From positions 1-18,031 of the forward strand of contig CAKVEW010000049.1 of assembly GCA_934746015.1 (NCBI GenBank): DNA of 18,031 nucleotides. Direction: 5' to 3'. This DNA comes from an uncultured Clostridium sp. (GTDB lineage Bacteria > Bacillota > Clostridia > Clostridiales > Clostridiaceae). Below, in pieces: positions 1-7,406 of the stretch (the stretch's first letter is position 1; every line of letters starts with the position of its first letter). Under the pieces are notes generated by a model, which was not told the origin of the DNA, made no database searches, and was given only the letters and a program-made list of their open reading frames with translations. The position numbers and the translations under genes were made by a program.

Positions 1-33
1 AAAAAAAAGAAAGATGGTGGGTTTCCATCTTTC
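1..33 (-). terminator. Leftward intrinsic terminator
   Basis: A perfect 9-bp stem, GAAAGATGG (minus 33-25) with CCATCTTTC (minus 17-9), has a 7-base loop and is followed on the minus strand by an uninterrupted run of eight U. In the + direction the hairpin is followed by AACTATGG, so it would terminate leftward transcription only. Confidence 0.65.
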
Positions 34-88
34 AACTATGGTATAAAAGGGTATTGAGAATTTATGAGAGGTTATATGGTCAATAACC
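1..88 (-). ncRNA. Putative leftward small RNA or attenuated leader
   Basis: On the minus strand a good promoter (-35 at 118-123, -10 at 95-100) predicts a start at about 88, where the RNA would begin with GG. Its first 19 bases form a hairpin: GGTTAT (88-83) and ATAACC (75-70) are perfectly complementary around a 7-base loop. The transcript then runs about 36 unstructured bases into a 9-bp stem followed by eight U residues at 8-1. There is no convincing ORF inside. It could be a free RNA of about 88 nt, or the leader of a leftward gene beyond the left edge whose transcription is attenuated here. I do not recognise a known riboswitch or T-box in it. Confidence 0.5.
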
Positions 89-94
89 ATGTTT

Positions 95-123
95 ATAATA
101 CGACATATTATGAGTAATGTCAA
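95..123 (-). promoter_or_regulatory. Leftward housekeeping-type promoter
   Basis: Read on the minus strand, TTGACA (123-118) is a perfect -35 box, then 17 bases, then TATTAT (100-95), a 5/6 match to the -10 box. The expected start is near 88. It points away from the SPOCS/LysM gene at 338. Confidence 0.6.
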
Positions 124-236
124 CATATTATTTAAAAATAATAGAAAAAAAATAAAAACATATAATTTTCACTATATAATTCGACAATTTATTAATTAAA
201 TTAACCTTTTATGTAAAAATGAGTAAGATAAATGTT

Positions 237-311
237 GAAATTTGCAAAATTTCTTTTAGAAACAATGGGGTAATTCTTGAATAAATATATATGGTTAGAA
301 ATATATTTATT
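237..311. repeat. Two A/T inverted repeats upstream of the SPOCS/LysM gene
   Basis: GAAATTT (237-243) and AAATTTC (247-253) form a 7-bp palindrome with a 3-base centre. Closer to the gene, 280-290 and 301-311 form a perfect 11-bp A/T-only inverted repeat with a 10-base loop, ending 15 bases before the ribosome binding site. They may be regulator sites or 5'-UTR hairpins, or simply a product of the base composition. I could not assign a convincing promoter for the downstream gene. Confidence 0.3.
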
Positions 312-337
312 AATAGGAATTATGTGGGAGGGGTCAT

Positions 338-1921
338 ATGTCACAAGTAGATGTTATAAGAGAAAGTATTCGATATGAACAATTACTAAGGGAAGGTTCG
401 GCTAATCAACCTATAAAAGGCGAGCATTTATTAAGAGATTCACAATATCCTGATATGAAGGAAGTATTAGGGATAGATGTTAAGGCAACTATAACTAATA
501 AAGAAATTTTAGGGGACAAAATTATTGTGGAGGGAAATTTAGATTACATTGTTTTCTATTTACCTAAAGAAGAATCTATTCCAGATTCTCCAGCTAATAA
601 GATCCATGCAGTTGTCTTTAATGATAAGTTCTCAAATTATCTAGATCTTAATAATGATGAACATAATATAGTATGCAATGTTGAGTGCGATATAGAACAT
701 ATTGAAGCTAATTGGATGAATGAAAGAAAAGTTGGAATTAATGGATTGATAAATTTAAGGTGGAAAATTTATAAAATTGGAGAATTTGAATATGTAAAAG
801 ATATTGAAGGTAAAGATGATATTCAAATTAAAAAAGAAGAAGAATTATTAAATGGAGTCAAGGGGGATAAAGATATTGACTTTATGGGAAAATCTATGCT
901 TAAAGTAACTATGGATAAACCAGAGATAGATGAAATTTTAAAATGTTCCATGAACCTTCATAAAAAGGAAGTTAAGGTTGTAGAAGGAAAGGCATATATT
1001 GGATGCTATTGTAAGATATCAATTCTCTATAAAGGAAGAGATAATAAAGAACTTGAAGCATTAGAAGATGATGTTTATTTGTCTAGGGAAGAGGAGTTGC
1101 CAGGAATAAGTGGAGATATGATAAGTGTCTTAGAATTAATGGTAGCTGATGAACAACATGCAGTAAATTTAGATGACGTGGGTGAAAATAGAATAGTTAA
1201 TGTGGAGTTTTTGGTAAAGGGAAATGTCAAAGTATATTCTAATGAAAAGGTAGATATTTTGAAGGATGCATATTCACCAACTATGAATATAGAATTGGTA
1301 GATGGTAATAAAGAATTTACATTAATTCATTCTATAGCAAATTCAGAGGTAACATCTAAAGAAACCTTTGATATTGAGTCTAGAGAAGAAAGAGTAGGAG
1401 AAGTGGTAGCAGTTACTGGTAATCCTATAATAAAAGATAAAATTGTTGAAGATGAAAGAGTAAGAGTAGAGGGGTTAGTTAAGACTAATATAATCTATAG
1501 GCTTGCTGGGGAAGAATTAAATTATGGAATATTAAGAGGTAACATTCCGTTTAATACATCTATAGATATTAAAGGTTTAAGGAAGGATATGAACCTTATA
1601 ATCAATCCTTATTTAGAAAATATAGATACTAATATAGAAGGTAATGCAATTTCTGTAAGAGCAACAATTGGATTAAATATAAAAGCCTATTATAAAACTA
1701 ATAAAAATTATATAAAAGATGTTATTGAAGGTACTGGAGAAGTAAAAGAAAAAAGGGCATCTATAACTATATATGTAGTTGGTGAAGGAGAAACCTTATG
1801 GGATTTAGCTAAGAGGTATAATACTACTGTTGCTGAATTAGAAAAATTAAATGACTTAAATGAAGATGAGAAGATTAAACCTGGATGCAAGCTTATAATT
1901 CCAGGAAGGGCTATATTTTAA
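338..1921 (+). CDS. SPOCS (DUF3794) and LysM domain protein, probable spore coat/cortex protein
   Basis: This 527-residue protein has no signal peptide or membrane segment. Three similar beta-rich SPOCS (DUF3794) stretches can be seen at roughly residues 40-130, 200-290 and 355-430. A C-terminal LysM domain follows at about 479-523, with the typical GETLWDLAKRYN start and KLIIPG end. SPOCS domains are known from spore coat and encasement proteins such as SpoVID, and LysM binds peptidoglycan or related glycans. I therefore infer a structural protein made in the mother cell that links coat to cortex. The start is firm: GGGAGGGG at 326-333 lies 4 bases before the ATG. It is followed by a strong terminator, so it is probably its own transcript. 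The neighbouring cyanophycin genes and nearby spoIIR support a sporulation setting. The family is clear; the exact role is inferred. Confidence 0.85.
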   Translation: MSQVDVIRESIRYEQLLREGSANQPIKGEHLLRDSQYPDMKEVLGIDVKATITNKEILGDKIIVEGNLDYIVFYLPKEESIPDSPANKIHAVVFNDKFSNYLDLNNDEHNIVCNVECDIEHIEANWMNERKVGINGLINLRWKIYKIGEFEYVKDIEGKDDIQIKKEEELLNGVKGDKDIDFMGKSMLKVTMDKPEIDEILKCSMNLHKKEVKVVEGKAYIGCYCKISILYKGRDNKELEALEDDVYLSREEELPGISGDMISVLELMVADEQHAVNLDDVGENRIVNVEFLVKGNVKVYSNEKVDILKDAYSPTMNIELVDGNKEFTLIHSIANSEVTSKETFDIESREERVGEVVAVTGNPIIKDKIVEDERVRVEGLVKTNIIYRLAGEELNYGILRGNIPFNTSIDIKGLRKDMNLIINPYLENIDTNIEGNAISVRATIGLNIKAYYKTNKNYIKDVIEGTGEVKEKRASITIYVVGEGETLWDLAKRYNTTVAELEKLNDLNEDEKIKPGCKLIIPGRAIF

Positions 1922-1926
1922 AAATG

Positions 1927-1956
1927 AAGGAGCTGTTTAAACAGCTCCTTATTTTT
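1927..1956 (+). terminator. Intrinsic terminator after the SPOCS/LysM gene
   Basis: A perfect 24-base palindrome at 1927-1950 has GGAGCTG and CAGCTCC as its G/C-rich arms and is followed by TTATTTTT. It starts 6 bases after the stop codon and separates this gene from the cyanophycin pair. Confidence 0.9.
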
Positions 1957-2057
1957 GTGCTATATACATTTAAGCTTAGAAGTTTATCACTAATTACATA
2001 TGAATAATATCAACTTTTCATGGATAAAATAAGAAATGCATGATAAGAGGTGAGAAA

Positions 2058-2888
2058 ATGGCAGAAAAAATAAAGGGAGACTTAATTATTATTGGGGGAG
2101 CGGAGGACAAAGAAGGAGATAAAGAAATCCTGAAAAAAGTTTGTGACTCTATAAATAAAGAAGAGGATATTATAGTAATTGCTACAGTAGCAACTGAATA
2201 TCCTAAAGAAGCCTTAGAAAAATATAGAAAAATTTTTAGCGGATTAGGAGTTAAGAACATTAAAGGACTTAATATTGAAACTAGAGAGGATTCTTTAATT
2301 CAAAATAATATTGATTTAATAAGAGATTCGTCTCTTATATTTTTTACAGGTGGTGATCAATTAAGGATAACTAGCTTAATTGGAGGCACTTTAATTTATG
2401 ATGCCTTAAAAGAATCAATACAAAATGGATGTATAATGGTTGGTACTTCTGCAGGTGCATCAGTAATGAGTGAAACTATGGTTGTTAAAGGTGAAGATGA
2501 TGAATCACCAAGAAAATGCACTTTAAAAATGGCTCCAGGTTTAGGGCTTATAGAAGGTGTTATGATAGACCAACACTTTGCTCAAAGGGGAAGGATAGGA
2601 AGGTTATTAACTGGAATTGCACAAAATCCAGAAGTATTGGGTATAGGTATAGATGAGGATACAGCATTGGTAGTTAGAGATAATGGGGATGCACAAGTAA
2701 TTGGAAGTGGAGCAGTATACTTTTTAGATGCTAGAAATATTACTTATAGTAATGTATCTGAACAAAATTATGATGAAGTATTAAGTATGTTTAATGTTAA
2801 TTTACATGTACTAAAAGAAGGAGATAAATTTAATCTCCTAATTAAGAAGCCTTTTGAGGAGGATAAATGTAAAAATGAAAGTAATTGA
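2058..2888 (+). CDS. cphB: Cyanophycinase
   Basis: Cyanophycinase is an S51-family serine peptidase. It cuts cyanophycin, a poly-aspartate backbone carrying arginine side chains, into beta-Asp-Arg dipeptides. The predicted protein has 276 residues, close to the usual length of about 270, and appears cytoplasmic. The nucleophile elbow GTSAGAS lies at residues 129-135 with Ser131. GGDQ sits at 98-101, and His173 lies in DQHFAQRGR, all as expected for the family. I chose the ATG at 2058 because AGAGGTGAG at 2046-2054 is well spaced for it; the in-frame ATG at 2040 has no ribosome binding site. The 3' end overlaps cphA by 14 bases, so the two are very likely co-transcribed and translationally coupled. 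Having degradation and synthesis genes paired matches cyanobacterial and clostridial loci. Confidence 0.93.
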   Translation: MAEKIKGDLIIIGGAEDKEGDKEILKKVCDSINKEEDIIVIATVATEYPKEALEKYRKIFSGLGVKNIKGLNIETREDSLIQNNIDLIRDSSLIFFTGGDQLRITSLIGGTLIYDALKESIQNGCIMVGTSAGASVMSETMVVKGEDDESPRKCTLKMAPGLGLIEGVMIDQHFAQRGRIGRLLTGIAQNPEVLGIGIDEDTALVVRDNGDAQVIGSGAVYFLDARNITYSNVSEQNYDEVLSMFNVNLHVLKEGDKFNLLIKKPFEEDKCKNESN

Positions 2889-5499
2889 GACTAAGGTCTT
2901 TAAAGGAAAGAATATCTATTCGCATAAAAAATGTATTAGGCTTGATGTTGATTTAGAGAATTATTCTGAAATCCCAAGTAAATGCATTGAAGATTTTAAT
3001 TTTAATTTGGTTAATATGATTCCAGAATTAAGAAGCCATAGATGTGGAATTGATGAAGATGAAGGATTTATAAAAAGACTTAATGAGGGAACATATTTAG
3101 CGCATATATGTGAACACATAATAATAGCTATCCAAAATAAAATAGGAATAGATGTTGCTTATGGTAAGGCTAGAGAAGTTAAAGATAATCATTATTATAT
3201 TATTTTTCAATATATTTATGAGAAGGTAGCTATTGAGGCATATAAGCTAGCTGTGGATATTGTAAACTCTTTAATAAAAAAAATTCCAATAAATTATGAG
3301 GAAAGAGTAGATTATTTAAAGGAAGTATTAAAAAATGAGATTTTAGGACCTAGCACTAAGTCTATATGTGATTATGCCAAAGAAGTTGGGCTTCCGATAA
3401 TTGGATTTGAAGGCGGAGATTTTTACCAGATAGGATATGGAAAGCAAGGTAAAATAATTGAAAACTCCATAAGTTATAACACCAAATGTGTATCAGTGGA
3501 TATATCTTGTGATAAACTTATTACAAAAGAATTATTAAAGATTCATAATATTCCAGTTACCAAAGGGAATAAAGTTAAAAATATTATAAATTTGTTAAAA
3601 GATGCAGAGGAAATAGGTTATCCTGTAGTTCTTAAGCCACAATATGGGAATAAAGGTAATGGGGTAATTTTAAATATAAAAAATGAAAAGGAATTATTAG
3701 TTGCATATAAAAAGCTTAAGGGTAAATTTAAAGATTTAATTATAGAAAAATATTATAAGGGAAATGATTATAGAGTTTGCATGGTTAATTACAAAGTTGT
3801 TGCAGTTTCTCTTAGAATCCCACCATTTATAATTGGAAATGGAGTAGATACTATATTCGATCATATAAATAGGTTGAATGAAGATTCATTGCGTGGAGAT
3901 GATCATGAGAAACCTTTAACTAAAGTAAAGATAGATGAGGAAGTTCTTAATTGTCTTGCTGAGCAAGGAAAGTCAGTGATGGAGGTTTTAGAAAAAGATA
4001 ATAAGATTTACTTAAGAAGAAATGCTAATTTATCTACTGGAGGAGAAGCTATAGATTGCACAGAAGAAATTTGCAGTGAAAATATTGATTTGTGCATAAG
4101 AGTTGCGAAAGCATTAAGGTTAGATATATGTGGTATAGATATTTGTAGTGAAGATATATCTAAACCTTTATATAATAATGGAGTAATAATGGAAGTAAAT
4201 GCTGCTCCTGGTTTAAGAATGCATATAAATCCTAGCGGGGGTAAGAGTAGAAATGTTGCAAAAGAAATTGTGAATATGATGTATGATAATAAGCCTTATA
4301 ACATTCCAGTTGTAGCTATTACAGGGACTAATGGTAAAACTACTACTACAAGATTAATAAGTCATACACTATCAAAAATGGGATACTGTGTTGGAATGAC
4401 TAGCAGTAGTGGAATATTTGTTAATAATGAATGCATAGATTCTGGAGATGATACTGGATTTGATAGTGCTAGAGCTATTTTGTTAAATCCAGATGTGGAT
4501 GTTGCTGTATTAGAAACTGCTAGAGGCGGAATTATTAGAAGGGGCTTGGCTTATGAAGAAGCAGATGTAGCAGTAATAACAAATATTAGAGAAGATCATT
4601 TGGGTATTGATGGAATAGGTTCTATGAAGGATCTCTGTAATGTGAAATCCTTAGTTGGAGAAGCTGTTAAAGAAAATGGTTATGTGGTAATAAATGCAGA
4701 TGATAAATGGAGTATTAGTATTCTAGATAGAATAAAGTCCAAAAAAGTTTTTTTCACTATTAATCCTAATAATGAGATTTTAAAGGATAATAACCATAAT
4801 GATATATATGTGTATTTAGAAAATGAAAAAATTATAGTATCAAATGAAAATAAAAAATTTTTACTATGTAATGTTAATGAAATACCAATTACCTTAAATG
4901 GGAAATTAAAATTTAATATTGAAAATATTCTATCAGCAACCGCTGCATTAGTTGCAATGAATATAGACTATTGCATGATTAAAAATGGAATAACCACTTA
5001 CAAGTTAAATTCAAAAGAGAATTCTGGAAGGTTTAATTGCTATGATATAAATGGAATAAATATAGTTTTAGATTATGGCCATAATGCAGACGGATATACT
5101 GCTGTGCTGACAGCTTTGAAAGAATTAAATACTGGAAAACTTTATGGGGTAGTAGGTATACCTGGTGATAGATTGGATGAGTCTGCTATAGAGATTGGGG
5201 ATATATGTGCTAAGTTTTTGGATTATATAATAGTTAAAGAAGATAAAGATTTAAGAGGTAGAAATCAAGGGGAAATAGCCAAATTAATAGTGGATGGATT
5301 ACTAAAAGAAAATAAAAATATAAAACATGAAGTTATTTTTAATGAAGAAGATGCATTGATTAAAGCTATTAGCATGGCTGAAAAAGGAGATTCTATTGTA
5401 GTTTTCTTTGAAAATATGAATCCATTAGTAAAAATAATTGAAGAATATAATAGATTCTATAAGGAAAAGAATGAGACTAGATATAAAGCGTTAAATTAA
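2875..5499 (+). CDS. cphA: Cyanophycin synthetase
   Basis: Cyanophycin synthetase makes the storage polymer multi-L-arginyl-poly-L-aspartate, using ATP to add Asp and then Arg without a ribosome. The 874-residue protein has the standard three-part layout. An N-terminal domain spans about 1-160. An ATP-grasp domain spans about 200-470, with VVLKPQYGNKGNGV and the metal/ATP motif EVNAAPG at 440-446. A Mur-ligase-like domain runs from about 475 to the end, with P-loop GTNGKTTT at 484-491. Length and all visible motifs look intact. The ATG at 2875 is chosen because family members start MK(I/V)xETxVxxG. The SD AGGAGG at 2857-2862 is 12 bases away, which is rather far, and lies inside the end of cphB. 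The TTG at 2854 precedes that SD and is not credible. In Clostridium perfringens, cyanophycin enzymes have been linked to spore assembly. Confidence 0.95.
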   Translation: MKVIETKVFKGKNIYSHKKCIRLDVDLENYSEIPSKCIEDFNFNLVNMIPELRSHRCGIDEDEGFIKRLNEGTYLAHICEHIIIAIQNKIGIDVAYGKAREVKDNHYYIIFQYIYEKVAIEAYKLAVDIVNSLIKKIPINYEERVDYLKEVLKNEILGPSTKSICDYAKEVGLPIIGFEGGDFYQIGYGKQGKIIENSISYNTKCVSVDISCDKLITKELLKIHNIPVTKGNKVKNIINLLKDAEEIGYPVVLKPQYGNKGNGVILNIKNEKELLVAYKKLKGKFKDLIIEKYYKGNDYRVCMVNYKVVAVSLRIPPFIIGNGVDTIFDHINRLNEDSLRGDDHEKPLTKVKIDEEVLNCLAEQGKSVMEVLEKDNKIYLRRNANLSTGGEAIDCTEEICSENIDLCIRVAKALRLDICGIDICSEDISKPLYNNGVIMEVNAAPGLRMHINPSGGKSRNVAKEIVNMMYDNKPYNIPVVAITGTNGKTTTTRLISHTLSKMGYCVGMTSSSGIFVNNECIDSGDDTGFDSARAILLNPDVDVAVLETARGGIIRRGLAYEEADVAVITNIREDHLGIDGIGSMKDLCNVKSLVGEAVKENGYVVINADDKWSISILDRIKSKKVFFTINPNNEILKDNNHNDIYVYLENEKIIVSNENKKFLLCNVNEIPITLNGKLKFNIENILSATAALVAMNIDYCMIKNGITTYKLNSKENSGRFNCYDINGINIVLDYGHNADGYTAVLTALKELNTGKLYGVVGIPGDRLDESAIEIGDICAKFLDYIIVKEDKDLRGRNQGEIAKLIVDGLLKENKNIKHEVIFNEEDALIKAISMAEKGDSIVVFFENMNPLVKIIEEYNRFYKEKNETRYKALN

Positions 5500-5631
5500 A
5501 AGAGTAGCATTTTAGTTTACTATGTTATTAAAAAAATATATAATAAAAAATAGAGTTGTGGAGAATAGCAAACAATTAGAAATGTATAATGGTTTGTGAA
5601 ATTTGAATAAAATGATTGAGAATAAAATTTT

Positions 5632-5658
5632 AGAAACTCCTTAAGGAGTTTCTTCTTT
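5632..5658 (+). terminator. Intrinsic terminator after cphA
   Basis: AGAAACTCC (5632-5640) pairs with GGAGTTTCT (5645-5653) around TTAA and is followed by TCTTTAATTTT. It lies about 130 bases after cphA and 80 before ispE. The rest of the 239-base gap is A/T rich with no clear gene. A TATAAT at 5585-5590 lacks a -35 box at proper spacing. Confidence 0.8.
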
Positions 5659-5738
5659 AATTTTATATCTTTCAATTATTAATTCTACATCAAGCAATAG
5701 AACTACTTTAAAATTTTTATTTGAAAGGAAATACAAGT

Positions 5739-6581
5739 ATGAGAATTAAGGCTTATGCTAAGGTTAATATATCCTTAGATATAGTTGGTAAAAGAGAAGA
5801 TGGATATCATTTATTAGAAATGATAATGCAGTCTATAGATTTATATGATGAGTTAAACATAGAGAAACAAAGTAAAGATATTACTATTAAATGCAATAAA
5901 CCGTATGTTCCTACAGATGAAAGGAATTTAGCATATAAGGCAGCTAAGTTGTTTATAGAAAAGTATGAAATAAATAGTGGAGTTAATATAAGTATAAAGA
6001 AGAATATTCCAGTATGTGCTGGATTAGCTGGTGGAAGTACAGATGGTGCTGCTGTATTAAAGGCTATGAATAAAATTTTTGGCGTTGAAGCAAGCGATGA
6101 AGAATTAATGAAACTTGGACTAAAATTAGGAGCAGATGTTCCTTATTGTATAAAAGGTGGTACTGCCTTATGTAAAGGCGTTGGAGAAGAAGTGACAGAA
6201 TTGAGTAGCTTTAAAGATAAAATTTTAGTTTTAGTTAAACCACCATTTGGAGTTTCTACTAAGAGTGTTTATCAAGAGTTTGATCTATCAAAGGTAAGAA
6301 GTCATCCAAATACAGAGGTTTTAATTAAAGCAATTGAAAGAAATGATTTGAAAGTAGTTTCAAATAATATGAAAAACTTATTAGAGAATGTAACATTAAG
6401 AAAACACAAAGTATTAATAAATATAAAAGAAGAAATGAAAAGCTTAGGTTCAATTGGTACTATGATGAGCGGAAGTGGACCAACTGTTTTTGCATTTTTT
6501 GATGATATGCTTAAAGCTCAAAGATGCTTTGAGAAAATGAAATTAAAATATAATGATGTATTTATTACAAGAACAATTTAG
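5739..6581 (+). CDS. ispE: 4-diphosphocytidyl-2-C-methyl-D-erythritol kinase
   Basis: IspE phosphorylates CDP-methylerythritol with ATP, the fourth step of the MEP pathway to isoprenoid precursors, in the cytoplasm. The 280-residue protein is of normal length and belongs to the GHMP kinase family. It opens MRIKAYAKVN, with the catalytic Lys8. The glycine-rich ATP loop PVCAGLAGGSTDGAA starts at residue 91. The catalytic Asp is Asp133 in LGADVPYC. A C-terminal GHMP motif MMSGSGPT is present. The ATG at 5739 has AAAGGAA at 5724-5730; the upstream in-frame TTG at 5721 sits just before that SD and is rejected. It is followed after 58 bases by spoIIR, so vegetative transcripts of ispE could read through into that gene. 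Confidence 0.95.
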   Translation: MRIKAYAKVNISLDIVGKREDGYHLLEMIMQSIDLYDELNIEKQSKDITIKCNKPYVPTDERNLAYKAAKLFIEKYEINSGVNISIKKNIPVCAGLAGGSTDGAAVLKAMNKIFGVEASDEELMKLGLKLGADVPYCIKGGTALCKGVGEEVTELSSFKDKILVLVKPPFGVSTKSVYQEFDLSKVRSHPNTEVLIKAIERNDLKVVSNNMKNLLENVTLRKHKVLINIKEEMKSLGSIGTMMSGSGPTVFAFFDDMLKAQRCFEKMKLKYNDVFITRTI

Positions 6582-6588
6582 AAAATAA

Positions 6589-6617
6589 GTATAAGCCTCC
6601 TAAATTTGGCAATAATT
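6589..6617 (+). promoter_or_regulatory. Sigma-F-type forespore promoter for spoIIR
   Basis: GTATA at 6589-6593 matches the -35 pattern of the early forespore sigma factor. After 14 bases, GGCAATAAT at 6608-6616 matches the sigma-F -10 pattern GGnnAnAnT at every fixed position. The expected start is near 6623, just before the ribosome binding site. Transcription of spoIIR by sigma-F is established in Bacillus subtilis, so the match is in the right place. Confidence 0.65.
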
Positions 6618-6635
6618 ATAGCTATAAGGGGGTTT
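6593..6635 (+). promoter_or_regulatory. Hairpin sequestering the spoIIR ribosome binding site
   Basis: AAGCCTCCT (6593-6601) can pair with AGGGGGTTT (6627-6635) over 9 bp, two of them G-U, closing a 25-base loop and covering the SD AAGGGGG at 6626-6632. The -10 box of the predicted sigma-F promoter lies in the loop. A transcript starting near 6623 would therefore lack the left arm and have a free SD. Confidence 0.5.
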
Positions 6636-6639
6636 TAAT

Positions 6640-7257
6640 ATGAAAAATAAGATTTGTATAGTTTTTTTATTAATAGTTATTTTAAGTTTAAATAGTTGTA
6701 CAAGCAGTAAGTTAGTAGATGATTCTAGTTCTACAAATGAGTTAGTTTATGAAGATATAGCTAATAAAATAATTAGATTTCATGTAATCGCAAATAGCAA
6801 TAATGATGAAGATCAAGCTTTAAAGTTGAAAGTACGAGATAAAGTCATAGAATTTGTATCTAACAGTTTGAAGGAAAGTAATAGTTTGGATGAATCAAGG
6901 CAATTTATTCTAAAAAATAAAAGTAATATAGAGGATATTGCAAAGGATGTTATTATCCAAAGTGGATATAGTTATAATGTTACTAGCTCTTTATCTAGGG
7001 AGAATTTTCCGGACAAGCTTTATGGAGATGTAGTATTTCCACAAGGGGAGTACGAAGCATATAGAATTCTTATTGGAGAAGCAAAGGGAGAAAACTGGTG
7101 GTGTGTTATGTTCCCTCCACTTTGTTTTGTTGATGGAACTAAAGAAGCTATTGATTCTACTGAAGTTGTAGATAAATTAAATAATAATAAGGAAAAGGTT
7201 AAAAATAATAAAGTTAAGTTTAAATCTAAATTATTTGAAGTGTTATTTAGAAAATAA
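6640..7257 (+). CDS. spoIIR: Stage II sporulation protein R
   Basis: SpoIIR is exported from the forespore and triggers SpoIIGA in the mother cell to process pro-sigma-E, coupling the two gene programmes. The 205-residue protein has an N-terminal export signal, with a basic start, a hydrophobic run at about 5-17 and Cys20. The sequence LNSC is a weak lipobox, so it may be a lipoprotein or a cleaved secreted protein. The family block RFHVIANSNNDEDQ starts at residue 46 and is followed by LKLKVRDKV. The conserved tryptophan-rich WWCVMFPPLCF lies near residue 150. The SD AAGGGGG at 6626-6632 is 7 bases from the ATG. The gene sits just behind ispE but appears to have its own sigma-F promoter. No clear terminator follows it. 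Confidence 0.93.
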   Translation: MKNKICIVFLLIVILSLNSCTSSKLVDDSSSTNELVYEDIANKIIRFHVIANSNNDEDQALKLKVRDKVIEFVSNSLKESNSLDESRQFILKNKSNIEDIAKDVIIQSGYSYNVTSSLSRENFPDKLYGDVVFPQGEYEAYRILIGEAKGENWWCVMFPPLCFVDGTKEAIDSTEVVDKLNNNKEKVKNNKVKFKSKLFEVLFRK

Positions 7258-7270
7258 ACTTTATTAATTC

Positions 7271-7317
7271 TTTATTATATTTTAACTATGTGATATAAAT
7301 AATAAGTAGTCTTATTA
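7271..7317 (+). promoter_or_regulatory. Possible promoter and short hairpin before the ywiB-like gene
   Basis: TATAAA at 7294-7299 is preceded by TGA, giving an extended -10 form. TTTATT at 7271-7276 is a poor -35 at 17-base spacing. Right after it, TAATAAG (7300-7306) and CTTATTA (7311-7317) form a 7-bp hairpin that would lie at the 5' end of the RNA. Confidence 0.3.
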
Positions 7318-7349
7318 ATGCTGTGATTAGATAGATTACATAATGATAT

Positions 7350-7406
7350 GGAGGGAGGGAATGTAGGTAAAGAGATTAGATTAAACTTTATCTATGAATT
7401 TATATG
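7350..7406 (+). promoter_or_regulatory. Unusual translation start region: SD separated from start by a hairpin
   Basis: A very strong SD, GGAGGGAGGG at 7350-7359, lies 44 bases before the ywiB-like ATG at 7404, which has no SD directly upstream. Between them, TAGGTAAAG (7364-7372) pairs with CTTTATCTA (7386-7394), 9 bp with one G-U. Folding removes 31 bases and leaves about 13 unpaired bases between SD and ATG. The SD is also 5 bases from a minimal start-stop pair, ATG-TAG, at 7361-7366. Confidence 0.45.

Noticed and set aside
64..117. 17-codon + strand ORF near the left edge
   Set aside because: There is no SD, and it lies opposite the leftward promoter and 5' hairpin, which explain the sequence better.
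1991..2005. Mother-cell sigma promoter (CATATGAAT) before cphB
   Set aside because: It matches neither the sigma-E nor the sigma-K -10 pattern well, and no suitable -35 lies at the correct distance.
2040..2057. Upstream in-frame ATG for cphB
   Set aside because: It has no ribosome binding site, while ATG 2058 has AGAGGTGAG at good spacing and gives a standard-length protein.
2854..2874. TTG as start of cphA
   Set aside because: It lies before the AGGAGG at 2857-2862 and would make that SD part of the coding sequence; the family N-terminus begins at ATG 2875.
5522..5599. 25-codon ORF between cphA and ispE
   Set aside because: It has no ribosome binding site, its composition is A/T filler, and it is followed by the cphA terminator.
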